Position numbers and translations under genes: made by a program
In this document: in pieces, positions 9,461-22,467 of the stretch
Layout of the letters: every line of letters begins with the position of its first letter
How positions within the stretch are numbered: position 1 is the stretch's first letter
Notes under the pieces: generated by a model
Told to the model about the DNA's origin: nothing
The model's input: the letters and a program-made list of their open reading frames with translations, nothing else
The model's database searches: none
Source of the DNA: Viscum album
Taxonomy: Eukaryota; Streptophyta; Magnoliopsida; Santalales; Viscaceae
DNA length: 64,000 bases
NCBI GenBank assembly: GCA_963277665.1
Contig: CAUJRU010000140.1
Span: 1,426,001-1,490,000, forward strand
Direction: 5' to 3'

Positions 9461-10260
9461 CTATACTTGAAAATAATGAACCTCTGTTGGAGACATCCTA
9501 TGTACAGGGTTAGATATCATTTTCATCTCTGGGTATAGGTTGATGTAATATTCAATATCTATACGTGGGGGTAGTCCAAGAACATCATCAGGAATTACAT
9601 CGGCAAACTGGTCCACCACTACAGGATAGCTCAGGCTCTCAACATCAACTGCTCTGAAGGTAAGGCTAGCCAACTGATGTGTAATCTGTCACACCATCCA
9701 CTGGGTAAGTTGATCGTGTGCTGCCAAGGTCCCCTTCTTGCTATGAAGGAAAACATGGTCCCATCCATGCGGACACATGACGCATTGTGCGAAATACATT
9801 ATATCTAAATATGGACAATAGAAAACCATTCCACACCCAATATGACATTGTATGGCTATTATGACACTACTAGGAAAACCAAACTAAAGCTCTCACCTCC
9901 TAAAATAATCTTACACTGACGGAAACAATGTGTAATTGTTGAATCTACTCCTGTATGAGTCCTTATCCATAAGGATCAAGCCAATGGCTCCACCCAAATC
10001 AACGAGCTCTGAACAATGGTTGTATAAATAATAGAGTGACTGTCACATGTGTCTACAAGTAATACTGCAAAGGTGGATTAGAAACAGATCATACATATAA
10101 TTATCTTAATAGTTCCATGGTCATAGGCTTTAACTTTTGGGATATGGGATCGTCCATGTCATCCTGCTCCCAGCGGTTGCGGTGGACAACCTGGCGGTAG
10201 AGGCGGTAGAACCTCGAAATGTCTCCCACCGCCTACTGAACGAACAGATACTCTACCACA
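9461..10260 (-). pseudogene. Element D protease and linker region remnant
   Basis: This sits between gag knuckle and reverse transcriptase, where gypsy protease belongs. The frame at 9673-9461 shows FADVIPDDVLGLPP, the conserved linker just before reverse transcriptase. I cannot identify the protease Asp motif with certainty. Confidence 0.6.
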
Positions 10261-10272
10261 TCAACCTACTTC

Positions 10273-11530
10273 CTACGAACCACCTAACTCAAACATCTTC
10301 ATCTGTGTCAGTGGTCCCTCAACCATCTGTTTTTCATCTGTATGGTGGGTCAGGAAATCGCGAGCCATGTGACCCTGCCTACCACACGTATTGCACTGCT
10401 TCTCCCTTGCCTGACCTCCTCTACCTCGCCAGCTCCGCACCTCCGACCCTACTTCTCGGGCTCGTCGACTAGAAGTTATGGTCTTCATGGACCTCTATGT
10501 CATCAACCTACTACTAGCCTTAGATGACTCAGCCACATCTTACATGTTTTTGGGTCTTTCTGTCAGTGCCTGCTCAGCTTGGAAGCTCTCCACCATAAGC
10601 ACCTGCTCTAGCACCCCAACCTGAGTCGGTATGCTGGTCAATAACATCAATGCTCTGATATTACATTCAAGACCCTACATAGAGGTAAGATCACTGATTA
10701 ATGGGACTCGTACCATGTTGGTGGATTATCATGAGAGATCAGTGAACCTCGCCTAGTACTAGGCCACTGTCTGGCAAACCTGTTGTAAATGCAGCAGCAC
10801 CGGTATTTGAATAGTGCATAAGGTCACTAGGATGAACTCTACCATAAAAAGGCCCTTTTAGTCTTCCTAGATGAGGTCCGCCTCATCGTGTATATGAAGC
10901 ATCAGGATCCACCATCTCCATATTGTTTCATGCAAAAGGATGGATGCAAGGATTACCATAAAATCAACTGGTGTCCCATGTTAGAGATAAACTCTAGCCA
11001 CAGTCTCCAGCCAGTCCTTAGCCACCTATGGATCTGCCTTGGGTTGGAACATCAGAGGCCTCTGTCGATGGAACTTGTGAAACACAATCAGTCAACATGC
11101 ATCCTATCTTGGTGGGGCTGGTGGCATCGGCTGCCCAATGAGTAGTGGTACTGCATGTACACCACCCAAAGGTGCTAACATGGAAAGAGGGCCCTACATT
11201 GAGGCCTGATCACTCAGTGGGCCATCATCGTCTACTCTAATAGGAATCCTGGATGGATGTCTACATGGAGGAATCCTGAAATAAAATAGGTGTTCTAGGG
11301 TCAAAAATTTATACCTGGTGAGATGACTTAATAGATCAAAAAGAAAACAATTAAAAACACATGCAATCATTGTTTTCGTTGGCTAAGTCGGAAATCAGAA
11401 TTATGGGTCCTGGTGTGTGGATACATCATCTGTCGCACCAACACTAGACTCCTCTAATTGAAAACTGTACTCATAACACTATACTATTTCTTCACTGAAA
11501 CGACCAGAGTCATAGTTTTCTAGAAGAACC
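10273..11530 (-). pseudogene. Element D gag remnant with one zinc knuckle
   Basis: The frame at 10488-10273 ends in a Gly/Arg-rich stretch and a knuckle with C32, C35 and H40 (10395-10354); the fourth ligand is Phe instead of Cys. The capsid part (to about 11300) is broken by stops and frameshifts, and no long frame survives. Only one knuckle is seen, unlike the two of element A. Confidence 0.7.
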
Positions 11531-11535
11531 AAAAT

Positions 11536-11547
11536 CCTCTGATACCA
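11536..11547 (-). other. Primer-binding site of element D
   Basis: The minus strand reads TGGTATCAGAGG, matching initiator Met tRNA, three bases from the LTR end ...CTTGACA. It fixes the inner edge of the 5' LTR. Confidence 0.92.
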
Positions 11548-12329
11548 CATTGTCAAGACCAGTCCCCCAGGGCCCGACTCGTGACTACCCCAAGCCTGCC
11601 ATATATAGGCCAATGGCTAGAGACTAGCACCAAAGGCATTTTATCTTGTGTGGGATGTAATTTCCTTTAATCCTATACAACACATGGTCTAAGAACACAA
11701 CATGAAGCAAATATGAAGAATACTTCTGTAGAAAAAGGAGTAAGGAAAGTAAAAGGGGCTGAAATACAAGCCCTACTGAAAGTACAAGTACAACCAAAAA
11801 GTAAAAATACATCTTAAAGGAACAATACAACTGAAAAAGGGAAAACAAATATTATGTCATCTTCTGAGGATCCTACCAGAAGGGTAGGTACAGGTCGTCT
11901 CCTCATCACTCAACATCTAACTGTCTCCTCCATGTACAACCAAGTCCTAGAACCCTCAATCCTCATCAAAACTACTCGTTGTCTGCACAAGATACAACAA
12001 AGTGCAGTCATAGCCCATGAAGTGGTTAGTATAATGATACTCAGAAATGACCTCGAGACCCCCGAAGGTCCCTCAAATATCCACAAGGAATGCCATAAAG
12101 CATGATATCAATAACAATGCACAATGCAATATACACAGCTCAAATCAGGTATACAACTCAATGAAATAGGATAATGATGCCGACCCACATAGGATCGATA
12201 TGAATGTTGATACCCAGCCGCAATATTCTATAGGGGTATTCACAAGTATCATTCTCAGTAATAACGATGAAAACCTAGACTAATGGAGAATTCCTCCAAT
12301 AATGAGTACAGTGGGCCTACCCTATCATT

Positions 12330-12590
12330 CAGAGGTGCTTCAACTAACCTTGGGCTGCTGAGGTACTTCTCCTATCGAGTACCATGGGTCTGTCATGTCA
12401 CACAGAGGCACTCCCATCCGTGGGTATGTCACATCACACAGAGAAAATCACCATCATAGGCTGTTGAGGTACTCCTCATGTCGAGTACATAGGGTTTTCC
12501 ACATCCCATAGAGGATCTCCCCACTATGGGTCTACCACGTCACACAAAGGCGCTCCCCACTAGGACTATCGAGTCACACTGAGTTGAAAC
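12330..12590 (-). repeat. Higher-order tandem repeat in element D LTR
   Basis: Three kinds of 30-41-bp subunits follow one another twice. Subunit starts are near 12330, 12362 and 12402, then 12438, 12468 and 12509, giving a period of about 107 bp, and a partial third round ends near 12590. Subunits share CACACAGAGG-like joints, and two contain a GGTAC...GTACC/GTACA hairpin. Confidence 0.68.
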
Positions 12591-13033
12591 AGTCAACAGT
12601 CAGCATGTTTAGGCCTATCGTAGGGTTATGTACGTAGAAATCATAGGATAACTACTCCCCATGCCATAAGTCATATTTTAACTAGCACTAAGTCTCACAA
12701 GAATATTTCCTGATGATCTACCATTTCATAAGGGTTCCAACAGAACAGATGGCGCATCAACCTGATGCTCGGTTTGTGCATTATTGGAATTTTAGTGTCG
12801 ACGGCCCAGTTGGATTCAAGTGCGATCCAACCCAAATGTACTCCATGTTTCTCCATAAAATTAATGGAGTAAATCAAAACGATAGTATCATTCGATGTAT
12901 CCCGATGCCACAGAAATTTCATCAATAAACCTTCCAGTTTAGGAGTTAGGTCATGTTTTGTGTAACTGGTTGGTACTGGATATGGGTCCAGTCCACCTCT
13001 ATTGGTCCGGCCTGACCCGGTTTGGCCTGGGCC

Positions 13034-13053
13034 GACCCAGATCGACCTGGGTC
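13034..13053 (-). repeat. Short GC-rich hairpin in element D LTR
   Basis: GACCCAG and CTGGGTC (7 bp) flank a 6-base loop, in a segment with several related GGCC/CCGG words. Confidence 0.55.
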
Positions 13054-13962
13054 ACCTAGCATGAATCTGGTCCTACTAGACCTTGATCATCCTAGTTCAT
13101 TGGGCCTCTGTTCTTGCCGTTGGGCCGAGGGTTGGCATCCTGAGCGGTGGTTCAGTCCACTAGGCTGACCCTATAGTGCCACCCCTTGGTGGTGCGGGCT
13201 ACCATGGATAACAGGACACAGCGTGTCCGAGTCGGGATATGGTGGCACAGAGCCACATCTGCGGGTCAATACATAGGTTTTTACCCAACAAGGAACCACA
13301 TGGCGTCGCAGATCCTCCGTGCCACGACCAGTGGCCCACGAATATGCTGTAGGGAGTGCTGCTAGGTGCATTCCATGTCACATTGTTTCCGGTCTAACTG
13401 ACAACCCCCAGCTCCTGCCGCGATCATCATAGGTCGTGGCCATGCTGCCACATGGGAGCACCACCAAGGGAGCGCCCCATCTTCGCTCTGTCAGTTCAGT
13501 CATGGTGGTCGACGTGCTGGCTGACCTCTCTTGTAGTGTGCAACGGCGTGATGCATCATCCCCAGTAGCTGGTTGGTGTGCAGACCAGCATTCTCGGTCT
13601 CTATGGATGATGAGTCGCAACCTTCATTGTTCATCAGCGACACATGATGACACACAATTCCTCCTCTACAGCCATCCACTCCGATGATCTTCGTGGATTT
13701 TTTCCACTGCCTTTTCTTGCGGCGTGCATCGATGCGCTATCCCCAATATAGTCGGTCAGTATTGTCGCACGATTAGTGTTCCATGGAGGTGCATAATTAG
13801 AAATTTAGGGGAGGGTCTAGGATGTTTTCGTTGGGCCAACGCTCTCATAATTAGCTCGAAAACATGAGGGGGGTTAAGGGATTAACAGAATTGTCGAATT
13901 TCAATCAAGAGAAACCCCACAATGATACCCCACAATGAAATCCCACAAAAAAAGAATGAATT

Positions 13963-13992
13963 GTGGGTCAACCGGTTAGTCGGTTGACCCAC
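13963..13992 (-). repeat. 12-bp perfect inverted repeat in element D LTR
   Basis: GTGGGTCAACCG and its exact complement flank a 6-base loop. The 3' LTR has a degraded version near 5886-5910, so the structure was in the inserting element. Confidence 0.75.
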
Positions 13993-14281
13993 GTTCATCA
14001 TGTTATTACAAAATGGTTATTATGAAAACATTTAAAAAAACGAATAAACCCCCTTCGTAGAATTATCAGAAAAACACCCGCGATTGTAGGTGGGTCGGTG
14101 TTCTTCGTTCCAGCAACATTCTTCCAACGACATCTCTCATGCGTCGTCCACTGGTTCATGCTTCGGTGACGTCTGTCGCCTCTCACTGGGATCATCTTTT
14201 TCCACAAATGGTCTAGCATCACACTTTCATTACGCTCTTGGTTTATTGGTGAATCTGTGTCGGTACCTGCCCCAAGCTCCA

Positions 14282-14291
14282 TATATAAAAG
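14282..14291. promoter_or_regulatory. TATA-like block of element D LTR
   Basis: TATATAAAAG on the plus strand, matched by TATATAAGAG at 6207. TATATA is readable on both strands. For a minus-strand element the sense promoter would read it as TTTATATATGG, so direction is uncertain; an antisense promoter is also possible. Confidence 0.4.
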
Positions 14292-14784
14292 AGAGGGGGA
14301 GGGTATGTAATTACAATAAAGTTTAATGGGGCTCATCAATTAGGATGCTTTATAATTACCCAATGAATTCATTACATAGGGTTGGTAGGTCACACCATTT
14401 ATTGGCTTCACACATTTCCCTCCCCACCATTTTTCTTGTCTGTTGGAGGATATGAAATAAAATATTAAAATTAATTTATATCGTTTCTTTTAAAAATTTG
14501 AAAAACATAACTTTTTCTCCGGACTTTATGCGGTCCGAGTGAAGCCTTGTTTAAGTGAATCATGGTGTTGCAGATTCAATGGTTCCCTCATATATTTAAT
14601 CTAAGCAGCGTTTCAGAATATAGAAAATGCTAGTCTCGTGTTTACTGAACGTTCGCAGAAAAAAAAGTTCAGAAATTCATTTCGGGGCACTTCGGGCCCC
14701 AGAATCACGCGCCGTCAATTTTCACACAATAGTAAGAATTATATATAATTAAAGAACATTACATGTAAAATCAGAGAAACTAAA

Positions 14785-15275
14785 TAAATGATGCTATTGA
14801 TGATGATTTTTTTGATGAAGAAGTTGTCAGTGATGAGGATGTTGCAGATTTGATGAGGATAAGGATGTTGAAAATGTGGGAGATATTGATCCCCACCGTT
14901 TTTGGGTTCTTCCCTAGAAAGTGCTGCTTCATTCATGGGTGGTTCCCTGAACAAAACAAACAGATACCACACATGCCTATGTAAATGAACCTAACATTTC
15001 CCTAAAATACACAAGGTAAGCATTCCATATTGATTTTATTTTAAAAAAACATACAAGATAGATCTTGGATTATTTTCATTCTTATCCTTTTTCATTAGCT
15101 AGATTGGATATCATCGATGAAAAAAAGTAAAAAATGGTCAAAAAAATCCTTGAACATGGTGGTCATGAGACCCACGTAGGAAAATATTTAAGTTTTAACC
15201 TGAAAACATGGAAATGAACTCAATGTTCCTATATAATAATTGTAAGGGAGTATTTGTGATATCATTGTCCTTCAC
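14785..15275 (+). pseudogene. Flank of element D with a possible acidic coding remnant
   Basis: Directly outside element D a plus-strand stretch (about 14788-14925) reads as an Asp/Glu-rich segment, including DDDFFDEEVVSDEDVAD, with one probable frameshift and no ATG. Such acidic tails occur in plant transposases, among others, but there is too little to assign. The rest to 15275 shows no gene. Confidence 0.25.
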
Positions 15276-16540
15276 TGTTGGGAAATAATCCTCAAGGTAA
15301 CATTGAAATAGTTTTGGGATAATTGTGGTTTTAGAAAAAAAGGTTTTCCATGGATAGAGTTTGAGTTATAGATATTTTTTACAATATACGTTAAAAATAA
15401 CCATGAAATAGAAATGGGAGACCTGTCGGTCGTACAAAAAGAACATATACAATGTGGAGTCGTTTTAGCATGTTTTTCATATTATTGGGTCCAAAAAATG
15501 AAGAATAGAGAAATGTTTTTTAAGGGATTTCTACCCAAATTTCAAGGCGACATTTAATGTTCTGTGCCATGTATTTTTCAAAATCAGGACATTAAAATAT
15601 GGGAAAGGAAATAAGGGTGGATATTTTATGGTGATGTGCACAAGGTGTATTGGGCGGATGCAGCTTCGAATAATGGATTAGAGCATCTGGGTGAATGATG
15701 TCCACCTCATGCATAGGGTAACCAAAAAGACTATAATTAGGTGGATAGCCCTCCCCCTGATTCTAAAAAATCTCATCACATAGAGAAAATTCTAGAACTG
15801 GTCATGCATGTGGTGAGGTTGCACAAGTAGTGTGTTATTCATAAGTTTCACGCTATATGATAGTTGTGTTCAAATAGTGAGTTGGATGTAAAAGTGTGGG
15901 TGTCACATATGTTGTGACTATAATAATGGTGTTTCGTAAATATATGGAGTAGCACGAATGTTTGTTTTTTCATGATAAATGTAACATTTGTTTTTTGTGC
16001 TTAAAGGAGGGTGAAAATCAACCTAGGGTTGTGTGAATGTTAGAAGATTCGTAGTTCACCTATGGTAATGTTGTATTCATAAGTGGATGAAAGTGGTCCA
16101 TCAATAGACAATATACATGTAGTGTATGATTCAATCATTTGAGGTAATTATGGGACCTACAATTATATAATCTATGTGTGTATCTTCTGAAGATGCAGTC
16201 TGTAGACATTAGATGATAGAGCATTGAGCATTCATTCTGTGATATTTTTTAAACAAGGAGGGACACTGAGTCCTCTCCAAGCATTATAAACTATAGTTCA
16301 CTCTTACTATATTTGGTACATTGGAGCATTTCCATTGTATGCACCTTGAATATTTCCCTGTGAGGGTGAAATGAGTAAAATTGATGTGTCACATGGATGT
16401 TTTATTTTTTTTATCATACTTTGATTTGGGAATGGAAGAGAAGATAGTTTTTAGTAATGAAAAAATATCAAAAGTGATTTTTTTTAATCTATCATGCCCT
16501 AATTCACCCCCTTTAGGTATTTGACCTTCTGGACCTATCA
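15276..16540 (+). repeat. Probable solo copia-like LTR F
   Basis: It starts TGTTGGGAAATAATCC and ends CCTATCA. The end region (CCCTAATTCACCCCC...) resembles the end of many plant copia LTRs. It aligns along its length with 53570-55002, whose boundaries are shown independently by its insertion in element C. The flanks TTCAC and TTCTC match at 4 of 5 positions, as expected for an old target duplication around a solo LTR. A weak primer-site-like match (about 16554) follows, so a truncated full element is not excluded. Confidence 0.6.
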
Positions 16541-19500
16541 TTCTCTCTTAACTATTGATATCCAAACTACAAATCTATCAGGGAAAAAACCCCACTCCTC
16601 TAAACTGGACGATAAGATAATTATTACATGTAACAAGGAACTGATTCTTGAGAGTTAGTTGATTAAACATATATTTTTCTATAAAAATCCATAGACTATC
16701 ATCCAGCTTAATAGAATAAATCATTGTAGAACCCCATGAAAAAATACTATCATGGTTTGAAGACTTATATATTAGACCATCAATGGTAATCCTCAAGTAT
16801 TCAAAATATTTTATCCGATATGGATCCATTAAAATTGAAGAAACAATAGGCTTATATGCTATCAGAAAATTGATACCAAGTCGAGGTGGTAGCAAACTAT
16901 ATCCGTTGAAGAAACATTCAAAAAAACATCCACAACCCTGGGAACCTCAAGTATCATATTATTTATAGATTATATGTAAACCATATCCATTAATGAATTA
17001 TTTGGATCTATATGTCTACATCCTACATGAAAACTAAACTCACCATGAATATCACACAACAGACTTTAACATCCATGAACATGACTCTCCTATAGATTTT
17101 ATAAATAAATACATACAATAAATAAAACTAATCTATGTTAAGGATTATTCCATAAAACTACATTTTATCCAAGATGAGATCCCCTATGAAATTTATTTCT
17201 CCCTTATCCTTAGTCTATATCACCCTCACATATTAGATATGATTTTTTGGAATTCGACTATTGTATTAAACAAAACAGACTCAGAATACCCCTACACATC
17301 ATGTCTAATATAATGTACTAGATAACGTTAAACAATGGAATGTGAAAATCCTAAAAAAATATAAAAACTAGTGTATAATATAATATTATTATACCCTAAA
17401 CGATATTTTCCACTCGAAAACTTCAAACTCTATCGGATGAATCTGAAAATTTCTTGATCCTCTACCATTTTACTAGTAGCCACGTCCATAACCACTCTTA
17501 GGTAAGGATCCTAGAAGATGATAATCTTCCTATAGTAAGCATTATCCTACCATATATACTTATATAGAATAATAAGACTAATTTCCCTTTTAATAAAAGG
17601 GGATCTTGTCCTCTACTGTTGAGGTAGATGATGAACCATGCCAATGCCACTATACCGAGTGATAATGACCATGGGGAAATGATTATGATAATGACAAAAA
17701 TCCACATTTACATGAACAATTCAAAAAATCCCCTTGTAAAATCATTGAATCCACTAACCCCAAAAGGTATAAATGAATATTACTAAGCTTTACTCCCCAC
17801 ACATAGAAACATATAATGCCCAAGAACATGAAATCATCCAATGAAAAAGAATATACTTGAGGATCCTTTCTTGTTCTAGTTTTAATATAATCCTCTTCAT
17901 GAGTCCCAAATATCAATCACCTCCACCTTCTTCTGATCCTCCATATAAGTTGGAAATGTAAAATGATTAATTTCATAGTGTATATAACAGCAGAGTGTAT
18001 ATTCAAGACACTTGGAATGCATCTTTTCATCAGGTAATAGATCTTGGGTGAATTGAAAATGATCCTTAATCTTATTACCAATCTCCTACATACACATTCA
18101 ACCCACAATAATAAAGATAAACTCTCGCATCATAACACCCTCCATAGTCAATGAGTGGAAATATTCTCAAAATTCATTTTTAATATTGAATAATACAACA
18201 TTTTACTCTTTCAACTCACCAAAATAATGGATCCACCAATAAATAATTACTCCCATAATTTGAATGAACATAAAAGATACCATATAATCCTATTAGGATT
18301 ATAGTAGATTAGTGTCATTCCTGAGATCCTATGGCATGTTCTCTATAGCCATATCAGAGATGTTCACCTCATACATCCCCAAACTATATCCATGAAAGAT
18401 AATAATTTCCCTCATCCATTTTTTATCCTACATTACTAGTTCTACCCTCAGACGATGATCCAGATCATCCTATTGAACATCCACTACTTGAGCTACTCTC
18501 TAGTGTTGCTCAAGAGTCACAGATAACATGGAAACAATTATATTTTAAGCCTTGTTGTATTTAATTTTATTTGGACATGTTCAATTTATTCTAACATCCC
18601 AATAATAGGAAAGTTGATTATTAACAAATTCAGTCATGATAATTTACCTTTTATAGGTCTCTATTATAAATAAATACCACCTCCCATGGTAATTTAGTGT
18701 GCTTATATTCCTTGCATCACATCATCAGGGACCATAAAATCATGTGTCAAATATTGAATTCCATAACCTATGTCATGAACCATGGTCTACTGACAATTTT
18801 TCACATACATCCCATGTTACCCTTACTATTCCTAACATATAAAATCATATCATCCCTCAACTATAATAATTAACACCACTCTATCATGACCCCCCCTCCA
18901 AAGATACATATAATGATTTAGAAAAGAGTCATGAGTGATTATTATCAATGATTATCACATCTAGTTGGACCCATATTACAGAATAGCATAGAGGGAGAAA
19001 TATTCTCACATATGGGAGTCATTACACTCTATAGAGTATGATCAACTGATTGGAAAAAACAACCTAAAAATATTCAATACATATTATAAAATATAATTCC
19101 AATCCACTAAATAATTAATTAAAATAGTAAACAAACACCAAATAAATTCTCCATGTAAATATCCAATTGACATATACAAAGGCAACACCATAGTAATAAC
19201 TCAAATTTTTTGTGATATTAATGTCTATCATGGTCCATGTAGTCCGGTTGGATTCCCAAAAAAATTGTTTGTATATAAATATGGTGAAAAAACAAGTATA
19301 ATCCATAGTATCACACCCAATTTATCCCATTCATAAGTGAAAGGAGCATAATAATGTCCCCATGTGTAAATTTTAGAGCCAATGTAGCATGATTATGTCA
19401 TCTAAAAAATTTATTGCTCACTAAATAACACTAACCAAATAAAAAATCCAATTATAATAATATATTAAGAATATATTTGATAAAAATGGTATAGATCAAT

Positions 19501-22467
19501 ACATTCCATTTGGTTTTATTTTCACATTCCCCAAGATCATATGTATTAGTGATCCCACCTCTTAAATATGTAAACTGTACACAAACACATATGGTCCATC
19601 GCCTCATGTTAAGCACCGCCATGTGAAACTGTTAACCACATCACAATATAAGCCCCTTGTGTAATTTTCCATCACAACAAATCTCAGCCAGATACACCTA
19701 GGAAATCACACCACATCCAAAACCATAATTAGAGTAGTATGGTATAATGAACATGATGGAAAACATATGTGTTACCTCCTTTATCCATTCATTACTACCA
19801 CTATATCCAATTATCAACTAAAAAATCAATCAAAAATATTATACTATTGAACTATAGCCATCATAGATCATTCATATCAAAATAAATTATAATATTGATT
19901 GGGAATTATGTTGTATATATCCATCCATCCTAACCTCTATGATATTTGAAAAAACACCCCCATCAAAATCTGTTTGGGTGACATGGTGATCAATATGGGT
20001 GGAGTGCAAATATATATCACAAATAAATTCAATGTATTTATAATAGTCACTTACAAAATCCCAATTCAGGATCTCACAACAAAGGTAATATCCTGAATCA
20101 TCATATTACAACATATCCTCATAACATCTACCACATTCACCGCCCACACTATATACATAACACAATATAATCAACACATAAGTCACAATCCGTATAGTTC
20201 ATATTATTTCATGTTAGAAAAAATTAAATATTATCATTATTATCATATTTCATCCATTAATCCCCTTGATTATACATACCATGCCATTTCAGTTTCAATG
20301 TTATCAGTTATTCCAATACTACCTTGGATACTAATATAACGCATATTAACATTGGAATCGATACTCTACATGCCCAAAATCCTATCATTTTACCAATTTT
20401 ACAACCACATCTACCACCTCATCAAATAATACCCACAAAAAAAATAATCATTCCAACCACCCATCATAAATTTCACATAATGAATTTGTGATTTAAAAAG
20501 AGGTGTCTCGTCACATTACACTATACATTTCAAGTACATTTTGACGCAAACTATAATTTCCATTAGGAAACCAATTTATTTAAAAAATATAAGTGGTTAT
20601 CCATTTTATCAATGGGATATTTTATAGTAGTATTATCAAGGGTTCAAAAAACAATTTGAACTCAAAAAACGCACCCATCAAAGAAGATTTTCAGAATGTA
20701 AAATAGAAAAGAAACCACATTAGTTGTAAAATAAAAACCTATAAAAAATAGTTTTTTATTCTTAATTCCATTCGAAATAAATTAGAAAAAAATATCATCA
20801 TTAATTTATGGAATAAAATCATCTACAATAATGAAAAAGAAGGATCCCCCCAATTTGTACAAATAAAAGATAGACGACGGATCCCCTACCTTAAAATGAT
20901 TTCAAACCCACTAATGAGGTTTTGATAAAGGGGAATAAGACCACCAAACACCAAAATTTAGTTAAAAATCAATATAACCCTAAAAATTTCTATCTTATAT
21001 CATTACCATTAAAAACACCACGAAAAAAAAGAAAATTTCCCAATAGTGCCCTTCCCCATATGAGGAACATGGAGAAAAGTGTTGGTATAAATGTCAAAAA
21101 CTCAGAAAAAACCATGATGGATTGATCACCCATGTATAGGGTTTAGATCCAATGAAATAGTGATAGAATAACACATAGTGGGGAACCTATTTTTTCCACA
21201 AACCGTGAGAAAATATTCGTGAATTATTTGGTTTTATTGGGTTAAGGATTTCATAACAATCTTGAAAAACATAAGGCCATAATGAAGCCTACCTAACCAC
21301 ACAATAGATTCAATGAAAAATGACCTGACCCTAATTCAGTCGAAAAAAATTCCATAATGAGGCTATTGAAATATATTTATGAAGAACCTTGTGAGATCCA
21401 TACAATAGATTTGAAAAACCTGAGATGGTAGCACATTGCATGAAGTAAAAACACATTATAGGACCAAACCACAAAGAAGAGGTCCTACGCCGCAACCCGA
21501 CCTCAAAATGTATCCATTTTAAAAATGGAAGAAGTTTTATTATCACATATAGGGGACACTATGAAAACACCATTCATGAATATGAATAACCACAAAACTC
21601 TATCCTGAGGAACCACAATCGTGCCTCCCTTTAAACCATCACTATGCCAAAAATATAGATGCACCTAAACTATATCTCCAAAATATTTCACATTATCGAT
21701 CCTCTCTACATGATAAAATATATAATACATTTAGTTTCAAAATATTCTACTCTCTAGAATTCATCTCAACTTAATTATTCATTAGAATCGTCATTTTTAA
21801 CCTCCAATGTACTTTGAGACTCCTTCGAACACCACCACCACTAGAATTATTGTAATGCAATTTTCTGTAATGATAAGAAATTACAAGAATAATGAAATTT
21901 CTTAAATATATTTTTGTTCTTAAACAAGTGGAATTATTATTCAACTCTAAAAATATACAGCAATTGGCGAGATAAATAATTTTTTTAAAATTATAATCTT
22001 AATTAATTTCCAAAAAAATGGAACTGTTGAATGAAATAAATTATATCATGAATAATTTTACACTATAAGATTTAAAATATATGTAAGTGGAAAGAAAAAA
22101 ATTATGAATTTTAAATGTTTTTATGGAAATCGATATTAATAAAAAGAAAAATAAAATACTTTTTTGAATAGAGATTTGTAGAAATATGAAATGTAGATAT
22201 AGTAATACATAATTTTGTTTCTAATACAAAAATATTATATTTAAGGAATTAAATAATATGTATATGGAGAACATAGAGCTAATATAATGAATGTGAACTA
22301 TTTTATATAATTATATATTCTAATAATGAAATCCATCAATGAAAGCGATTTTTATAAAAAATGTAATTTCATAGGTGAGGGATGTAAAATAAAATATCCT
22401 TAATAAAATGGGTTAAAATATCATTCGATGAATTAAATAGTAAAAGAGAATGGATTAATACTCAAAG
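16541..22467. other. Unclassified, G-poor region without recognisable genes
   Basis: About 5.9 kb. To about 20.9 kb the plus strand has clearly fewer G than C, the skew seen in the minus-strand elements D and E and opposite to B and C. Frames are short (up to 105 codons at 16895-16578 minus). A chain of minus-strand frames at 18108-17498 has Cys-rich bits but matches no family I know. A purine run, TTTGGAGGGGGGG on the minus strand (18902-18890), could be an old polypurine tract. From 21.8 kb the sequence is simply AT-rich. Confidence 0.4.

Larger units (their letters stand above)
5824..14784 (-). mobile_element. Element D: decayed gypsy retrotransposon, minus strand, interrupted by A
   Basis: Reading leftwards: 5' LTR (14784-11551), primer-binding site (11547-11536), gag, protease region, reverse transcriptase, RNase H, integrase, polypurine tract near 6706-6715, then the first part of the 3' LTR (6705-5824). 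That LTR stops exactly where element A ends. Its homologous point in the intact 5' LTR is about 13908, so roughly 2.3 kb of 3' LTR should lie left of A, outside the window. All coding parts carry stops and frameshifts, but many motifs remain readable, so D is older than A and much younger than B. Confidence 0.87.
11551..14784 (-). repeat. Element D 5' LTR, about 3.2 kb
   Basis: The inner edge is set by the primer-binding site and the outer edge by alignment with the LTR start at 6705, although the outer terminus is mutated (TTTAGT instead of TGTAGA). It contains a 107-bp-period repeat (12330-12590), a GC- and CpG-rich stretch (12970-13700) and two hairpins. Small frames of 60-113 codons inside it on both strands match nothing I recognise and are not called as genes. 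Confidence 0.82.

Noticed and set aside
11854..12105. 83-codon plus-strand frame
   Set aside because: Inside the D LTR, antisense to the element, no domain.
13171..13687. Overlapping open frames of 60-83 codons on both strands
   Set aside because: They lie in the GC-rich part of the D LTR; open frames on both strands reflect base composition, with no domain or start context.
16578..16895. 105-codon minus-strand frame
   Set aside because: No family recognised, and overlapped by another open frame on the plus strand; kept only as part of the unclassified region.
18890..18902. Polypurine tract plus LTR start on the minus strand
   Set aside because: The following sequence (TCATGATAG) does not match any LTR opening here and no second copy was found.
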